Shown: positions 44,296-52,793 of the stretch, one piece after another
Position numbering within the stretch: position 1 is the stretch's first letter
Layout of the letters: the number at the start of each line of letters is the position of its first letter
IMG/VR virus record: IMGVR_UViG_3300037258_001099
Span: 1-64,000 of that record
Direction: 5' to 3' (one strand)
Source: a virus
DNA: 64,000 bases
Made by a program: the position numbers and the translations under genes
The notes under the pieces: generated by a model
What the model was told of the DNA's origin: nothing
Database searches by the model: none
What the model saw: only the letters and a program-made list of their open reading frames with translations

Positions 44296-44727
44296 ATGTT
44301 GATCGTTTCTGATCATCTACGATGCCATGAGACCATAAAAGATTGGGTAAACAAGCTTATAAGCCAGCATAGGGAGACTATTGGTCTCGAATCTCGCTGG
44401 ATTATTGACGTTTCTGTCCTTTGTGCGCATGAAACGACAGATCAGTCAGCAGGGCTCATCGAGTGGATACCTGATACCTATCAGGCCAAGCTTTCCATAC
44501 GCTGCGACCTTCCGTATGGACTGGTGCGCTGGGAAACGATTCATGAGTTACAAGAACTGGCCTGGTATCGCAGCGGTACTGCCGTTTCTCATTTTGTCAG
44601 TAATTGTCAGGAGCATTGTCTTGGTGAGCTTGCAGCCCTCTTTATGCGCCAGTATAGAGTTGCGCGTAACCAGGAGGTAGAGCAAGCCATCGAACGCTAT
44701 CTTGGTGAGAGGAGACCACAACTATGA
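44296..44727 (+). CDS. Hypothetical protein (143 aa)
   Basis: ATG at 44296 with AGAGGAGGGG upstream. First gene of the rightward packaging unit; TTGGCC / TATGCT near 44247-44276 is a possible promoter. Contains VRWETIHELQELAWY and three cysteine/histidine clusters. It could occupy the position of a small terminase subunit, but no HTH is visible. Confidence 0.75.
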   Translation: MLIVSDHLRCHETIKDWVNKLISQHRETIGLESRWIIDVSVLCAHETTDQSAGLIEWIPDTYQAKLSIRCDLPYGLVRWETIHELQELAWYRSGTAVSHFVSNCQEHCLGELAALFMRQYRVARNQEVEQAIERYLGERRPQL

Positions 44728-45014
44728 GTGAGCCAGAAGTAGTAGAAGTCCAGCCCTACTTTGAAAAAGATGGAGCAGTGGTCTTTGGTCCAACAATTAA
44801 GGCCCTTCCCTATACCCACGTGGGCTTTCTCACTGATTACCACACAAAGTCACTTCTCATCATGATGCATAATCAGTCGATCCTGGAAGCGCCCTCAGAA
44901 GAAAAAGTGCCTGCGGTCTATCTCCACGAAAAAGATCTTGCCAGGCTTATCCTGAGCCTTCAGCAGGCACTGGGTATACTGCGCAGCCTTCCTGAAAGCG
45001 AGCCGGATGCGTAA
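44724..45014 (+). CDS. Hypothetical protein (96 aa)
   Basis: Overlaps the previous stop (ATGA). Acidic N-terminus, C-terminal helix LARLILSLQQALGILRSL. Directly before the terminase gene with an 8-nt overlap. Unknown. Confidence 0.7.
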   Translation: MSEPEVVEVQPYFEKDGAVVFGPTIKALPYTHVGFLTDYHTKSLLIMMHNQSILEAPSEEKVPAVYLHEKDLARLILSLQQALGILRSLPESEPDA

Positions 45015-46614
45015 GTACGACAAACCGACCCAGTTTGCCCTCTCCGCCCTTGATCGTGAAATCCTTACCTACGGCCAGTATGATATTGATCTGTGGGCTC
45101 GCGGCTACTTCGGTCGCGGTCTCTTTCCATGGCAGCAATACTTCTACCATGCACCACAAAAAGATAAAATGTGTGTGGCAAGTATTAGAGTTGGTAAATC
45201 TTTCCTTGCCTCTAATGGCGGCCTCCATAAGATGCAGTTCAATCCTGGAGCAAGATTTTTAAATACCTCTATTTCCTCCGAGCAGGCCAAAATCGTCTAT
45301 AATCATTGCCTTGAGATGTGCAATGCCCCTAACTTCCAGCACTGGGTCGAACACGTGCAAAGCAGTCCGTATCCTCTCATTAGACTAGTAAACGGGAGTG
45401 AACTATGGTTTCGTTCAATTGGATACGAAGCAGAATTGATCAGGGGCTTTGAGTTCGATGTCATAAATGTGGACGAAGCAGCATATATCGTGCGTGAAAT
45501 GGCAATTAAGACATTACGGGGCCGCCTGCTTGGTATTAACCCGATCACGAACATGCCGCGTCTACGTGAGATCTGGTTTATTAGCTCGCCAAAAGGTGGG
45601 GGATGGCTCTTTGAGCGGTGGAAAAAAGGTGACCCTAAATATCCTAACGCCGATCCGTCCAAATATCTCTCGCTACGTGCCACGATCTGGCAAAATCCGC
45701 TGCTTGATCCAGAGGCCATCGCTGACATCATGGCCGACTATACCGAAGATATGATCCAGCAGGAGCTCTTTGGTGAGTTCTTAATCGATACAGGTTCGCT
45801 CTTCCCCTATGAGGCGGTGCTTTCCTGCTGCGATGAGGATAAGCGCGAGGTGCGATGGCTCTACGAACAGATTAAAGCCTGGAAAGAGAAGAACCAGACA
45901 AGAACGTACCGAAGTGACGCAGGATTATCTGAGGATATATCCCACTATGAATGTGATCCACAACCAGGCCACCAGTACATATCAAGCTGGGACTTGGGCA
46001 AGAAGCCGACGCGCAAGGGACGCAATGCCATGGTCGGTATGGTCTACGACGTGACTCATGAGCCATGGGTGCAAGCTGGCTTCTTCTACCGAGAAGGTAT
46101 GGGATATACCGATGTGAAGCCACTGATAGAGCAGTGGAGCGAGAAATATGGGGCGGAACGACTTGGTTGCCGCTGCAAAACAGTGATGGATAGCACTGGC
46201 AAAGGTGATGTTCTTGAGGAGTTCATGGTGCGTGAGCACTCTGTGGACAGCCTGGAGGGCTATGTTTACAGCGCATCCAATAAGCCGAACCTCATACATG
46301 CGGGAAAACTTGCCATAGAGCGTGGTCAGACTGTCTTTCCATTCATCAAACGTCAGGTAGACGAGCTTACCAATTATGTTGCCGATGATAAGGACATTGC
46401 GCAGGATATCGTAATGTGCTATTGCCAAGCCATGTATGCGGCACGCGAGATGATGCGCCTCTCGCCCAAAGACAATAGCCTCCAGCGCAAGCTCAATGCC
46501 ATGCCACAGTATCATAGCCGCCTCTGGACAGCCAAGATGAATCCTCGCTATATCCAAAGTCGTATGGGCAGTCGAGTTGCCAGGACCTCTAGAATGAAAC
46601 TCACGAGGAGGTAA
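45007..46614 (+). CDS. terL: Terminase large subunit
   Basis: 535 aa. ATPase: deviant Walker A SIRVGKSFLA near 64, Walker B FDVINVDEAAY near 150, coupling SSPKGG near 200. RuvC-like nuclease: SSWDLGKKP near 330 (first Asp), VMDSTGKGD near 395 and DIAQDIVM near 470. All key residues are intact. It pumps DNA into the prohead and cuts concatemers. Followed at 3 nt by the dCTP deaminase gene. Confidence 0.95.
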   Translation: MRKYDKPTQFALSALDREILTYGQYDIDLWARGYFGRGLFPWQQYFYHAPQKDKMCVASIRVGKSFLASNGGLHKMQFNPGARFLNTSISSEQAKIVYNHCLEMCNAPNFQHWVEHVQSSPYPLIRLVNGSELWFRSIGYEAELIRGFEFDVINVDEAAYIVREMAIKTLRGRLLGINPITNMPRLREIWFISSPKGGGWLFERWKKGDPKYPNADPSKYLSLRATIWQNPLLDPEAIADIMADYTEDMIQQELFGEFLIDTGSLFPYEAVLSCCDEDKREVRWLYEQIKAWKEKNQTRTYRSDAGLSEDISHYECDPQPGHQYISSWDLGKKPTRKGRNAMVGMVYDVTHEPWVQAGFFYREGMGYTDVKPLIEQWSEKYGAERLGCRCKTVMDSTGKGDVLEEFMVREHSVDSLEGYVYSASNKPNLIHAGKLAIERGQTVFPFIKRQVDELTNYVADDKDIAQDIVMCYCQAMYAAREMMRLSPKDNSLQRKLNAMPQYHSRLWTAKMNPRYIQSRMGSRVARTSRMKLTRR

Positions 46615-46616
46615 GT

Positions 46617-47312
46617 ATGGACAACGAAAATTTTTTTTATAGAGAGACAGCACATGCTTATGGTGGCCCTGAAGAGTTCAAGAAATATCTTGAAGGGGGC
46701 TGGGATGGTTTTGATAAGCGCCCCTATCCAGAGCTTGCCTTAGACGAGCCTGGTAGCCCACTTTCTGACAAGCGTATTAAGCGTGCCATGCAAGCAGGGC
46801 ATATCATTATTGAACCATTTAACGCGAAGTATCTTGGCCCCAACTCCTATGATGTGCGGCTTGGGAGCTACTACTATCGCGGTAGGGATCAGATACTTGC
46901 TGTTCACCTCAATAATGAAGAGGATGTTAAAGCTTATTGGAATGGCCCCCTTTGCGCCCATAAGGAAATCGAAATCCACCCTGGAACCACGATTTTAGCT
47001 CATACTATTGAGAGAATAGGTGGGCAGAATGGCTATGTTGCGCAAATGCATAGCAAATCAACAATTGCTCGCTGTGGACTTTCTGTGTGTCGTTGTGCTG
47101 GAGTGGGCGATGTTGGGTACATTAACCGTTGGACCATGGAGATTCTAAACGGAACAAAGATTCCCATCTGGGTGCCAGTCGGTGCGAAAATTGCGCAATT
47201 TTCTTTTCACTATGCTGGAGAGACAGATAAAGAGTATCACGGACATTATGGTCAGGACGACTGGCAGCCCTCTGATATGCTACCTAATATAGATAGTATT
47301 AGTTCACAGTAA
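46617..47312 (+). CDS. dcd: dCTP deaminase (dUTPase-fold)
   Basis: 231 aa, GAGGAGGTAAG before the ATG. GPNSYDVRLGSYYY near 77, HSKSTIARCGLSV near 143 and GDVGYINRWTMEILN near 164 match Dcd; the R-S-S/K-S-T and A-G-x-x-x-x-G-x-x-x-x-x-T-[LM]-E blocks hold the catalytic residues. Converts dCTP to dUTP (perhaps onward to dUMP), feeding ThyX. An N-terminal 40-residue extension is unusual. In the terminase operon, an odd place for nucleotide metabolism. Confidence 0.88.
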   Translation: MDNENFFYRETAHAYGGPEEFKKYLEGGWDGFDKRPYPELALDEPGSPLSDKRIKRAMQAGHIIIEPFNAKYLGPNSYDVRLGSYYYRGRDQILAVHLNNEEDVKAYWNGPLCAHKEIEIHPGTTILAHTIERIGGQNGYVAQMHSKSTIARCGLSVCRCAGVGDVGYINRWTMEILNGTKIPIWVPVGAKIAQFSFHYAGETDKEYHGHYGQDDWQPSDMLPNIDSISSQ

Positions 47313-47705
47313 TCTTCCCCCTTCTGCCCACTCATGTAATAGTTTGCTATGCTTTCTGAGATTGCATGATGGGCATGCAATTACTATGTTATCAATATTA
47401 TTGCTTCCTCCACGGGATATGGGGAGGATATGATCTATGTGGTATGAATATCTACCATTATCATCTACAATTTTCTTTTGGCAGTAATAGCATTGGCTTT
47501 TTTGGCGCAATATTTGTTGTTGTATGTCTTTATGCGTATAAGAACCATTTGATCCCCTCTTTATAGGCCTGATATGCGCAAGCGTGACATGAAGTGCAGA
47601 TGAGCTGCTTGCTTGTTTCCGAGCTTTGGTGCTGAAGTGGCTATTGAGGCCATATCTGCTCAAATGACTCGCAGCAGAAAAGTCTATGAGGCCAAATGTC
47701 CCCAA
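47304..47705 (-). CDS. HNH endonuclease
   Basis: C-terminal domain CYYCQKKI, YHIDHILPISRGG, NIDNIVIACPSCNLRKHSK is a complete HNH motif with zinc cysteines (about residues 72-122). The upstream reading frame to a TTG at 47705 runs through the inverted repeat 47562-47757 and lacks a binding site, so the true start may be nearer 47560. Opposite to its neighbours and 9 nt into the dcd end: a homing-type intruder in the packaging module. Confidence 0.75.
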   Translation of the reverse strand: MGTFGLIDFSAASHLSRYGLNSHFSTKARKQASSSSALHVTLAHIRPIKRGSNGSYTHKDIQQQILRQKSQCYYCQKKIVDDNGRYSYHIDHILPISRGGSNNIDNIVIACPSCNLRKHSKLLHEWAEGGRLL

Positions 47706-47757
47706 TGAAATTGATCACTCTGCACTTGGTGACAGCTTCGCGCATATCAGGCCTATA
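47562..47757. repeat. 18-bp perfect inverted repeat, 196-bp structure
   Basis: TATAGGCCTGATATGCGC (47562-47579) and its complement (47740-47757). The inner flanks are imperfectly complementary too (AAGTGCAG near 47591 with CTGCACTT near 47720). The 160-bp middle has no gene apart from the doubtful N-terminus of the HNH frame. Could be an RNA hairpin, element ends, or the scar of an inverted duplication. Confidence 0.65.
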
Positions 47758-47793
47758 TGCGAGGCGGCCATGATCTCGCATATGAGGAACTCA

Positions 47794-48132
47794 TTATTCG
47801 GAAAGGTATGCAAGACCTGGGACAATCTTCGAGCTAATCACGGCTGAAACATAACTACTTGCATCCGAACTTGCTGGATGCACATGGAGCGTGACTGACT
47901 TTGCCGAGGCCTCGATACAATACTCTTTTGGTTCTTCTCTTTGTGGAGGAGTAAAGCATGTTGTATGGAAGTGATACTGCGTTTTGGCGATGATAAAGAG
48001 CAGGTCCTTCTTGTCTCCATCAGGAAAATTGACGGCGATAGAGAGATAGTCACTTGGCCGTGGGACAAGGTTCTCTTTTGCAGTGAGTTCAGCCAGCTTA
48101 TAGTATTTATCGTAGAGCAGATGGATCTTCAT
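47794..48132 (-). CDS. Hypothetical protein (112 aa)
   Basis: Start overlaps the preceding stop (TAATG). Beta-rich (DYLSIAVNFPDGDKKDLLFII, KSVTLHVHPASSDASSYVSAVIS). Part of a three-gene leftward insertion in the rightward late region. Confidence 0.7.
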   Translation of the reverse strand: MKIHLLYDKYYKLAELTAKENLVPRPSDYLSIAVNFPDGDKKDLLFIIAKTQYHFHTTCFTPPQREEPKEYCIEASAKSVTLHVHPASSDASSYVSAVISSKIVPGLAYLSE

Positions 48133-48491
48133 TAGGGCTTCCAGTTCTTCATAGTCTCCGCCGCCACTTTTACATCATACTCAATACCGTAATCGGTAGC
48201 TCTCAGTCCTGGAAAACTTGTCTCCAGCGCTTTTGAGAGCAGGCCTGCTTCAGTGGTAAGCGCCTTGAGGAATTCGTCTTCAGTGAAGACTCCCTTTTCT
48301 ATGAGCAGATTAATAATCGCTGATTTCTCTGCTCGTAGCAGAAGTGTCACTTCTCGGTGATCTTTCACCGCTTTGCATTCTGGATCGGTATCAGATCTGG
48401 TGCCTAGCTGCCAGGAAGCAAAAACTTGCCTCCATTTAGTAAGCCTGTTGCAGGCTATTTCACACGCCTGCGCTAGTCTCTGATTAGTCAT
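48132..48491 (-). CDS. Hypothetical protein (119 aa)
   Basis: ATG at 48491 with AGAGGAAAA upstream; frames reaching 48593 overlap the next gene. Helical: IACNRLTKWRQVFASWQLG, VTLLLRAEKSAIINLLIEKGV, FLKALTTEAGLLSKAL. Resembles small phage proteins that bind tape or connector parts, but unassigned. Confidence 0.7.
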   Translation of the reverse strand: MTNQRLAQACEIACNRLTKWRQVFASWQLGTRSDTDPECKAVKDHREVTLLLRAEKSAIINLLIEKGVFTEDEFLKALTTEAGLLSKALETSFPGLRATDYGIEYDVKVAAETMKNWKP

Positions 48492-48744
48492 CTTCTTTTT
48501 CCTCTCTTGGGCTCCCGCAGCAGGGGCAGACTTCTTGTATATGGGCATAGGCGAGCAAATCAAGCTTCGGCCTGGAAAACTGGACGGTCGCATGGATTAG
48601 TTCATACATATTGCTTGGGTTGATATCGATAAGTACTTTTCGCAGAAACACAATCTCGCGGCCCGTCTCGACTTCAGTCACTTTGGTTTGAAATGCGGGA
48701 CCTTTCCCGTCATGGGTAATGCAAACTTTGACTAAATCTTTCAT
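48484..48744 (-). CDS. Hypothetical protein with CPCCG (86 aa)
   Basis: First gene of the leftward trio; TATAGT near 48757 may be its -10. Strand-rich first half, C-terminal EVCPCCGSPREEKEDD as a zinc half-site. Unknown. Confidence 0.7.
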   Translation of the reverse strand: MKDLVKVCITHDGKGPAFQTKVTEVETGREIVFLRKVLIDINPSNMYELIHATVQFSRPKLDLLAYAHIQEVCPCCGSPREEKEDD

Positions 48745-48835
48745 GGCCCCACTATAGCAGGGGCGACAAAAAAAATAGCTTGATTACTCTTCCCTCTGCT
48801 ACGCTTTGCCTACCACACACGCAAAGGGAGTATTC

Positions 48836-50542
48836 ATGGTCACAACGGTCAAAGTCACCACGAGAGGGCAGCCACCTTTCGAGCAGCAACATGGCATCTC
48901 ACGTAATTTGGCATTAGGCCGCATTCTCCACTTTGAAGCCCTCATGCGCCGTAGACTTGGTGAAGCTCGCACCATGCGCTACGTACGCCTCTTCAACTAC
49001 TACCAGAACCAAAACCTTCCTCCAGACAACGTGGACCAACCCCTGCAAGTCAACTACTTTTCGCGTATCGTGGACAAACATAACGGTTACCTTTGGGGCC
49101 AGTACAAAGAGCGCCTCTTCTCCTGGCGCGTGACCCCAATTGGCAAAGAAGACATGAACCCAGCCGAGCTTGATGAAGCCGAGCAGTTTGGCCGCAAGAT
49201 CAAGCTTTTTCTTGATAAGTGGTATGACGATAACGAGGCCAATGTAACGATCTTCCAGAGCTCCAAAAATGGCAGTCTTTACGGTGATGCCGTCTTTGAG
49301 GTGCGCTACGATGAGTGGAAGCGCTTAGTGGTTCTCGATCCAGTACTCCCAGAATACTTCTACTGCATGTGGGACCCAGGCAATATGCGCGAGGTTCTAG
49401 AGGTCATCATTGCTTACCCCATCGATCGTATTCTTGCGTGGGAGCGCTGGGGATCTTCTGGCAATGATCACTTTCTTGGATACCAGGCACTTAATCCCAT
49501 GTATGCACCAGGGGTTGGAGTCCTCTGGAAACGCTGGAGTCCCGTTGCTCATCAGGTCTGGATCGATGATGTGAATGTCGTCAATATTGCCAATCCCTAT
49601 GCGCCTCAATTCGGTGGCTATCTCTTCCCAGGCGTAATCCCCTTCATCCATATTCCCAACATTCCAGCAGGTGGCGAATATTGGGGACTTGGAGATGCAG
49701 AAAATATCATGCTCATACAAGACGAGCTAAATAGGCGTCTCGCCGATTTTGGCGATATTATGCAAAATCATGCACATCCGATCATTACACTTTCCAACTT
49801 CCGAGGCGAGACAGAGGATCTACCAGTAGGGGCTGACTCGGTATGGGATCTTGGCTCCAATGATGGCAAAGCAGAGCGGCTAGAGGGAACTGGTCCTGGA
49901 AAAGAAGCAATGGACTACTTGCACGAGATAAAGCTCACCATGCACGAGACTGCCTCTATGCCGGAGCAGAGTTATGGTACACAGAGAGGTGGTGCAAGTC
50001 ACAGTTCCGGCGCAGCTTTGGCGCTCACTATGATGCCAGTTATCGAGCGAGCCAAGGAGAAGCGCATTCGTTGGCAGGCAGCTCTCAAAAAGCTGGCTAA
50101 AATGGTGTTCTATATGTACTTTATACGTGACCCACAGCTACTTCAGTCTCAAGGCATTGATTACCCGAGGACTAGACTTTATAATATCGAACCTATTTTC
50201 TACGATATCCTACCAAAGGATGAATTGCAGCTTGTCAACGAGCAGGTTGCATTATACGTCAATGGCCTGCGTAGCCTAGAGGTGTCGCTGCGCAAGCTTG
50301 GAGAAGATGATGTGGCAACGGAGATCAATCGTATCCATTCCGATTTGCAACTCAAAGCCTCTCTTGGACAGCCTACCCCACCAGCAGAGGGCGGAACAGC
50401 AGGCAAAAATTCTGATCAAGGGTTAGGAGGATCAGCCCAGCTTCCAGGAGGCATTGGAGCCTCTGCGTCCAAGCCAGGCACACTCATCTCTAGTCCAGAA
50501 ACCGAGAAGGTTGACTCGGTAGCACTGAGTCAAACGGTGTGA
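48836..50542 (+). CDS. Portal protein
   Basis: 568 aa; ATG at 48836 with AAAGGGAG upstream. VNYFSRIVDKHNGYLWG, a stem-like region with EYFYCMWDPGNMREV and IPNIPAGGEYWGLGDAENI, and the late helix-rich crown (LALTMMPVIERAKEKRIRWQ, KLAKMVFYMYF) fit SPP1-type portal proteins in length and layout. Forms the dodecameric DNA gate bound by the terminase. C-terminal 60 residues are low-complexity Gly/Ser/Pro. Confidence 0.88.
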   Translation: MVTTVKVTTRGQPPFEQQHGISRNLALGRILHFEALMRRRLGEARTMRYVRLFNYYQNQNLPPDNVDQPLQVNYFSRIVDKHNGYLWGQYKERLFSWRVTPIGKEDMNPAELDEAEQFGRKIKLFLDKWYDDNEANVTIFQSSKNGSLYGDAVFEVRYDEWKRLVVLDPVLPEYFYCMWDPGNMREVLEVIIAYPIDRILAWERWGSSGNDHFLGYQALNPMYAPGVGVLWKRWSPVAHQVWIDDVNVVNIANPYAPQFGGYLFPGVIPFIHIPNIPAGGEYWGLGDAENIMLIQDELNRRLADFGDIMQNHAHPIITLSNFRGETEDLPVGADSVWDLGSNDGKAERLEGTGPGKEAMDYLHEIKLTMHETASMPEQSYGTQRGGASHSSGAALALTMMPVIERAKEKRIRWQAALKKLAKMVFYMYFIRDPQLLQSQGIDYPRTRLYNIEPIFYDILPKDELQLVNEQVALYVNGLRSLEVSLRKLGEDDVATEINRIHSDLQLKASLGQPTPPAEGGTAGKNSDQGLGGSAQLPGGIGASASKPGTLISSPETEKVDSVALSQTV

Positions 50543-50546
50543 GATC

Positions 50547-50786
50547 ATGCATTTACGTATTTTAAAGCCGATTAAAGATATTTCTGTCGAGCAGTTTGAG
50601 GTGATAGGGCAGTGTAGCCGCTGTCACGACATTTTTAGTGTTATTGTCTACCGTCATGGCAGTAGCCTTTATGCGGTAGAGACAGCTTCCACCAATCTCG
50701 TGTCCACCTCGCGGAACGAGAAGGTGCTTATTCATCGGCGAGGATCATGTAACGGCGAGGTAAAGCTGTATGGCAACGAGGAATAG
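50547..50786 (+). CDS. Small hypothetical protein (79 aa)
   Basis: Starts 4 nt behind the portal stop. IGQCSRCHDIFSVIVYRHG and SCNGEV: one zinc half-site plus strands. Overlaps the next gene by 17 nt. Unknown head-region protein. Confidence 0.7.
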   Translation: MHLRILKPIKDISVEQFEVIGQCSRCHDIFSVIVYRHGSSLYAVETASTNLVSTSRNEKVLIHRRGSCNGEVKLYGNEE

Positions 50787-50991
50787 GCTTAAAGTCACGT
50801 CTTACCAGGAGCAGGCCAGACTCCGGATGATCTCCAATGATTGGGAGCCAAATGGCTACTGGCGCTATCCTGTTATGCGAGCAGAGCAGGATCAGATGTC
50901 AGTACTTGGAGGTATTGGTGACAATGGTGGCACAGATCCAGATCGTTTTCGGACAGTTGGCCCCCTAGAGGCTGATTTTCCAGTCAGCTAG
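50770..50991 (+). CDS. Small hypothetical protein (73 aa)
   Basis: GAGGTAAAG before the ATG. Basic helical start (RLKVTSYQEQARLRM), then WEPNGYWRYPVM and a Gly/Asp loop. Between portal and scaffold. Unknown. Confidence 0.7.
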   Translation: MATRNRLKVTSYQEQARLRMISNDWEPNGYWRYPVMRAEQDQMSVLGGIGDNGGTDPDRFRTVGPLEADFPVS

Positions 50992-51000
50992 GAGGGTGCC

Positions 51001-51222
51001 ATGAATGCTGATGACTACAAAAAGTATGGGACAGTCAAATCTGGCGGAAAGAAGAAGTATCCAATTAAGAATGCAAAGTCCGCTAGGTCTGCACTAAAGT
51101 TAATTGGAAATGCAAAACCGCCCTTGAGCTCGTCTCAGAAATCTTCTGTGCGGAGTAGAGCGGCGTCGTTTGGAGTGAAACCCAAGTCTGGATCGGCTGC
51201 TGATCCCAAGGAGAAGAAATAA
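51001..51222 (+). CDS. DUF6582-like small basic head protein (73 aa)
   Basis: TAGGAGGG before the ATG. KKKYPIKNAKSARSALKLIGNA and SSQKSSVRSRAASFG match the K-x-Y-P-[IL]-x-x-x-x-x-[AV]-x-x-A helix-helix pattern found in small proteins and protease/scaffold fusions of phage head operons. Very basic. Confidence 0.65.
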   Translation: MNADDYKKYGTVKSGGKKKYPIKNAKSARSALKLIGNAKPPLSSSQKSSVRSRAASFGVKPKSGSAADPKEKK

Positions 51223-51431
51223 TGACAAAGAAACCATTTAAGCAAGATCCGCCTGCCCTCAAGAAGAAGGAAGAAAAGTTTGGGGATCAGGATGGTGACG
51301 GCGAAGCGGGAGAAGCACCTTCTCATGTCAAAAAGGTGAAAGCTGCCGAAAAGAAGCAGAAGTCTGGGTTTGTTCCTTTTCAGAAAGGCGGGAAATCTGA
51401 TGGCAAAGCCAAAACAAAAGCCAAAAAATAA
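51222..51431 (+). CDS. Lysine-rich small protein (69 aa)
   Basis: Start overlaps the previous stop (TAATG). 22 lysines, acidic EF-like DQDGDGEAGE stretch in the middle, disordered. Might bind packaged DNA or the portal. Not recognised. Confidence 0.7.
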   Translation: MTKKPFKQDPPALKKKEEKFGDQDGDGEAGEAPSHVKKVKAAEKKQKSGFVPFQKGGKSDGKAKTKAKK

Positions 51432-51561
51432 CATATCGCCACTTATGCGCAATCAGAAGCCTGTTGCCAAAGTCAGCAAGAGCAACATGGCTTCCGGCGT
51501 CGGCGATAAGGTGTGTCCGTCATGTAAAGCCAAAGGCAAGACTTCTTGCTCGTGCATATAG
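51400..51561 (+). CDS. Small basic protein with zinc site (53 aa)
   Basis: ATG at 51400 with AAAGGCGGGAAA upstream, overlapping the previous gene by 32 nt. Basic N-terminus (AKPKQKPKNN), C-terminal CPSCKAKGKTSCSC as a four-cysteine site. Unknown. Confidence 0.65.
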   Translation: MAKPKQKPKNNISPLMRNQKPVAKVSKSNMASGVGDKVCPSCKAKGKTSCSCI

Positions 51562-51570
51562 GAGGGAGCT

Positions 51571-51798
51571 GTGGGCGATAGACTCCACGAAGGGGTTTCG
51601 GGAGATGACGCCGCTATCTTCTCGATCAATACCACGGACAATAGCGACGACAATGAGACAGAGGACCCGACTGGGAAGAGGTCTCAAATGCAGCCGTCTC
51701 TACCGTGGACATATGGGATGCGGAGAGTGAAGACAGGGGGATCTCCCAGCGGTCATGTTCCCAATATCACTCCAGGAGCAAAGCGTGTTCAGTGGTAG
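51571..51798 (+). CDS. Small acidic protein (75 aa)
   Basis: GTG start with AGGAGGGA upstream. Acidic, disordered N-terminal half and a proline/glycine-rich end. Last of four tiny genes before the scaffold. Confidence 0.65.
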   Translation: MGDRLHEGVSGDDAAIFSINTTDNSDDNETEDPTGKRSQMQPSLPWTYGMRRVKTGGSPSGHVPNITPGAKRVQW

Positions 51799-51842
51799 TT
51801 TAGTTGCGCCACTATCAAGGTGGTTGCTAGTCTTGAAAAAAT

Positions 51843-51932
51843 AGGAGCAAGGTTCGCAAACGAGCGAGAAGCTGATTGACGAATTTCTCACCCACCTATC
51901 CAGCTCTCACGTTCGCTCTGTGTCCTGCTCCT
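51843..51932 (+). other. Long-range hairpin in the scaffold gene leader
   Basis: Three nested perfect stems: AGGAGCA/TGCTCCT (51843-51849 with 51926-51932), GAGCGA/TCGCTC (51862-51867 with 51913-51918) and AGCTG/CAGCT (51870-51874 with 51901-51905). It ends 30 nt before the scaffold ATG. Could stabilise or regulate the mRNA of the most highly expressed head genes. Confidence 0.55.
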
Positions 51933-51962
51933 CTCGTTACACACATTCAAGGAGAATCCCAA

Positions 51963-52790
51963 ATGGACCCAAATACAGGTGATCCTACTACGCAGCCACC
52001 AGCGGTCACTCCCCCGCTCGCTGAGCCATCTCAGCAGTCTGGGAGCACTGTGCCAGGTGCGTCGGTCAGCACCCCAGCTTCAACAGGACCCAGTGTCGCA
52101 GATTTGGTTGCACAATGGGAAAAGCGCCATCGTGATCTGATGTCAGAGAAAGATAGAATGGCAAATGATCGCGATAAAGCAATTGCAGCCCAGGTAAAAA
52201 TGCAGGAAGAACATACTGCCCTCAAAGAGCAGAGTTCCAATGCCCTTACCGGAGCCGCACAAACCACCCAGAGTGCGATCGATCAAGCAAAGATCCTTGC
52301 AGACAAAATCGCTCAGCTCGAAGCTGAAAATGTTCGCAATAGAGTTTTGCTTGAAAATCCAGACCTTGCCCCATACGCCGCCCTTATCCCGCCATCGTCT
52401 GACGAGGCCAAGGTACGAGAGACGGTTGCTAATCTTAAAAAGATCAATGAAGAGCAGTTTAAACGACTTGCTTCTCAGCCTGTCCAGCAGCAACAGCAGC
52501 TACCTGCGGGAGGTCAGCCTCCGCAGCAGGTAGCCGATATTATGAGTCTGTACGCAGGTCGTCCTGGTATGAACCCCATGCTGCCAGGAATGCCACTTGC
52601 TCAACTTCCTGGCTCTACTCCGGCTGCTATGGCACCAGCAGGTTCAGTTGAGGACCAAAACAAGGCGATCGATGAGATCTTAACAGAGGCAAAAAAGTCT
52701 GGGGACCCACAAAAGTTTGCGGCAGCACTTGAAGAGGCGAAATCCAGAGCAAAGGCACTTGTGAACAGTGTCACGGGATACTCCTCATAA
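51963..52790 (+). CDS. Scaffolding protein
   Basis: 275 aa, AAGGAG before the ATG at 51963. Pro/Ser-rich N-terminus, a coiled coil at about 45-130 (LVAQWEKRHRDLMSEKDRM, QLEAENVRNRVLLENP), Gln/Pro-rich linker and a charged C-terminal helix (AKKSGDPQKFAAALEEAKSRA). This composition and the place between portal and capsid genes are those of phage scaffolds, which shape the prohead and leave before packaging. Confidence 0.8.
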   Translation: MDPNTGDPTTQPPAVTPPLAEPSQQSGSTVPGASVSTPASTGPSVADLVAQWEKRHRDLMSEKDRMANDRDKAIAAQVKMQEEHTALKEQSSNALTGAAQTTQSAIDQAKILADKIAQLEAENVRNRVLLENPDLAPYAALIPPSSDEAKVRETVANLKKINEEQFKRLASQPVQQQQQLPAGGQPPQQVADIMSLYAGRPGMNPMLPGMPLAQLPGSTPAAMAPAGSVEDQNKAIDEILTEAKKSGDPQKFAAALEEAKSRAKALVNSVTGYSS

Positions 52791-52793
52791 GAT

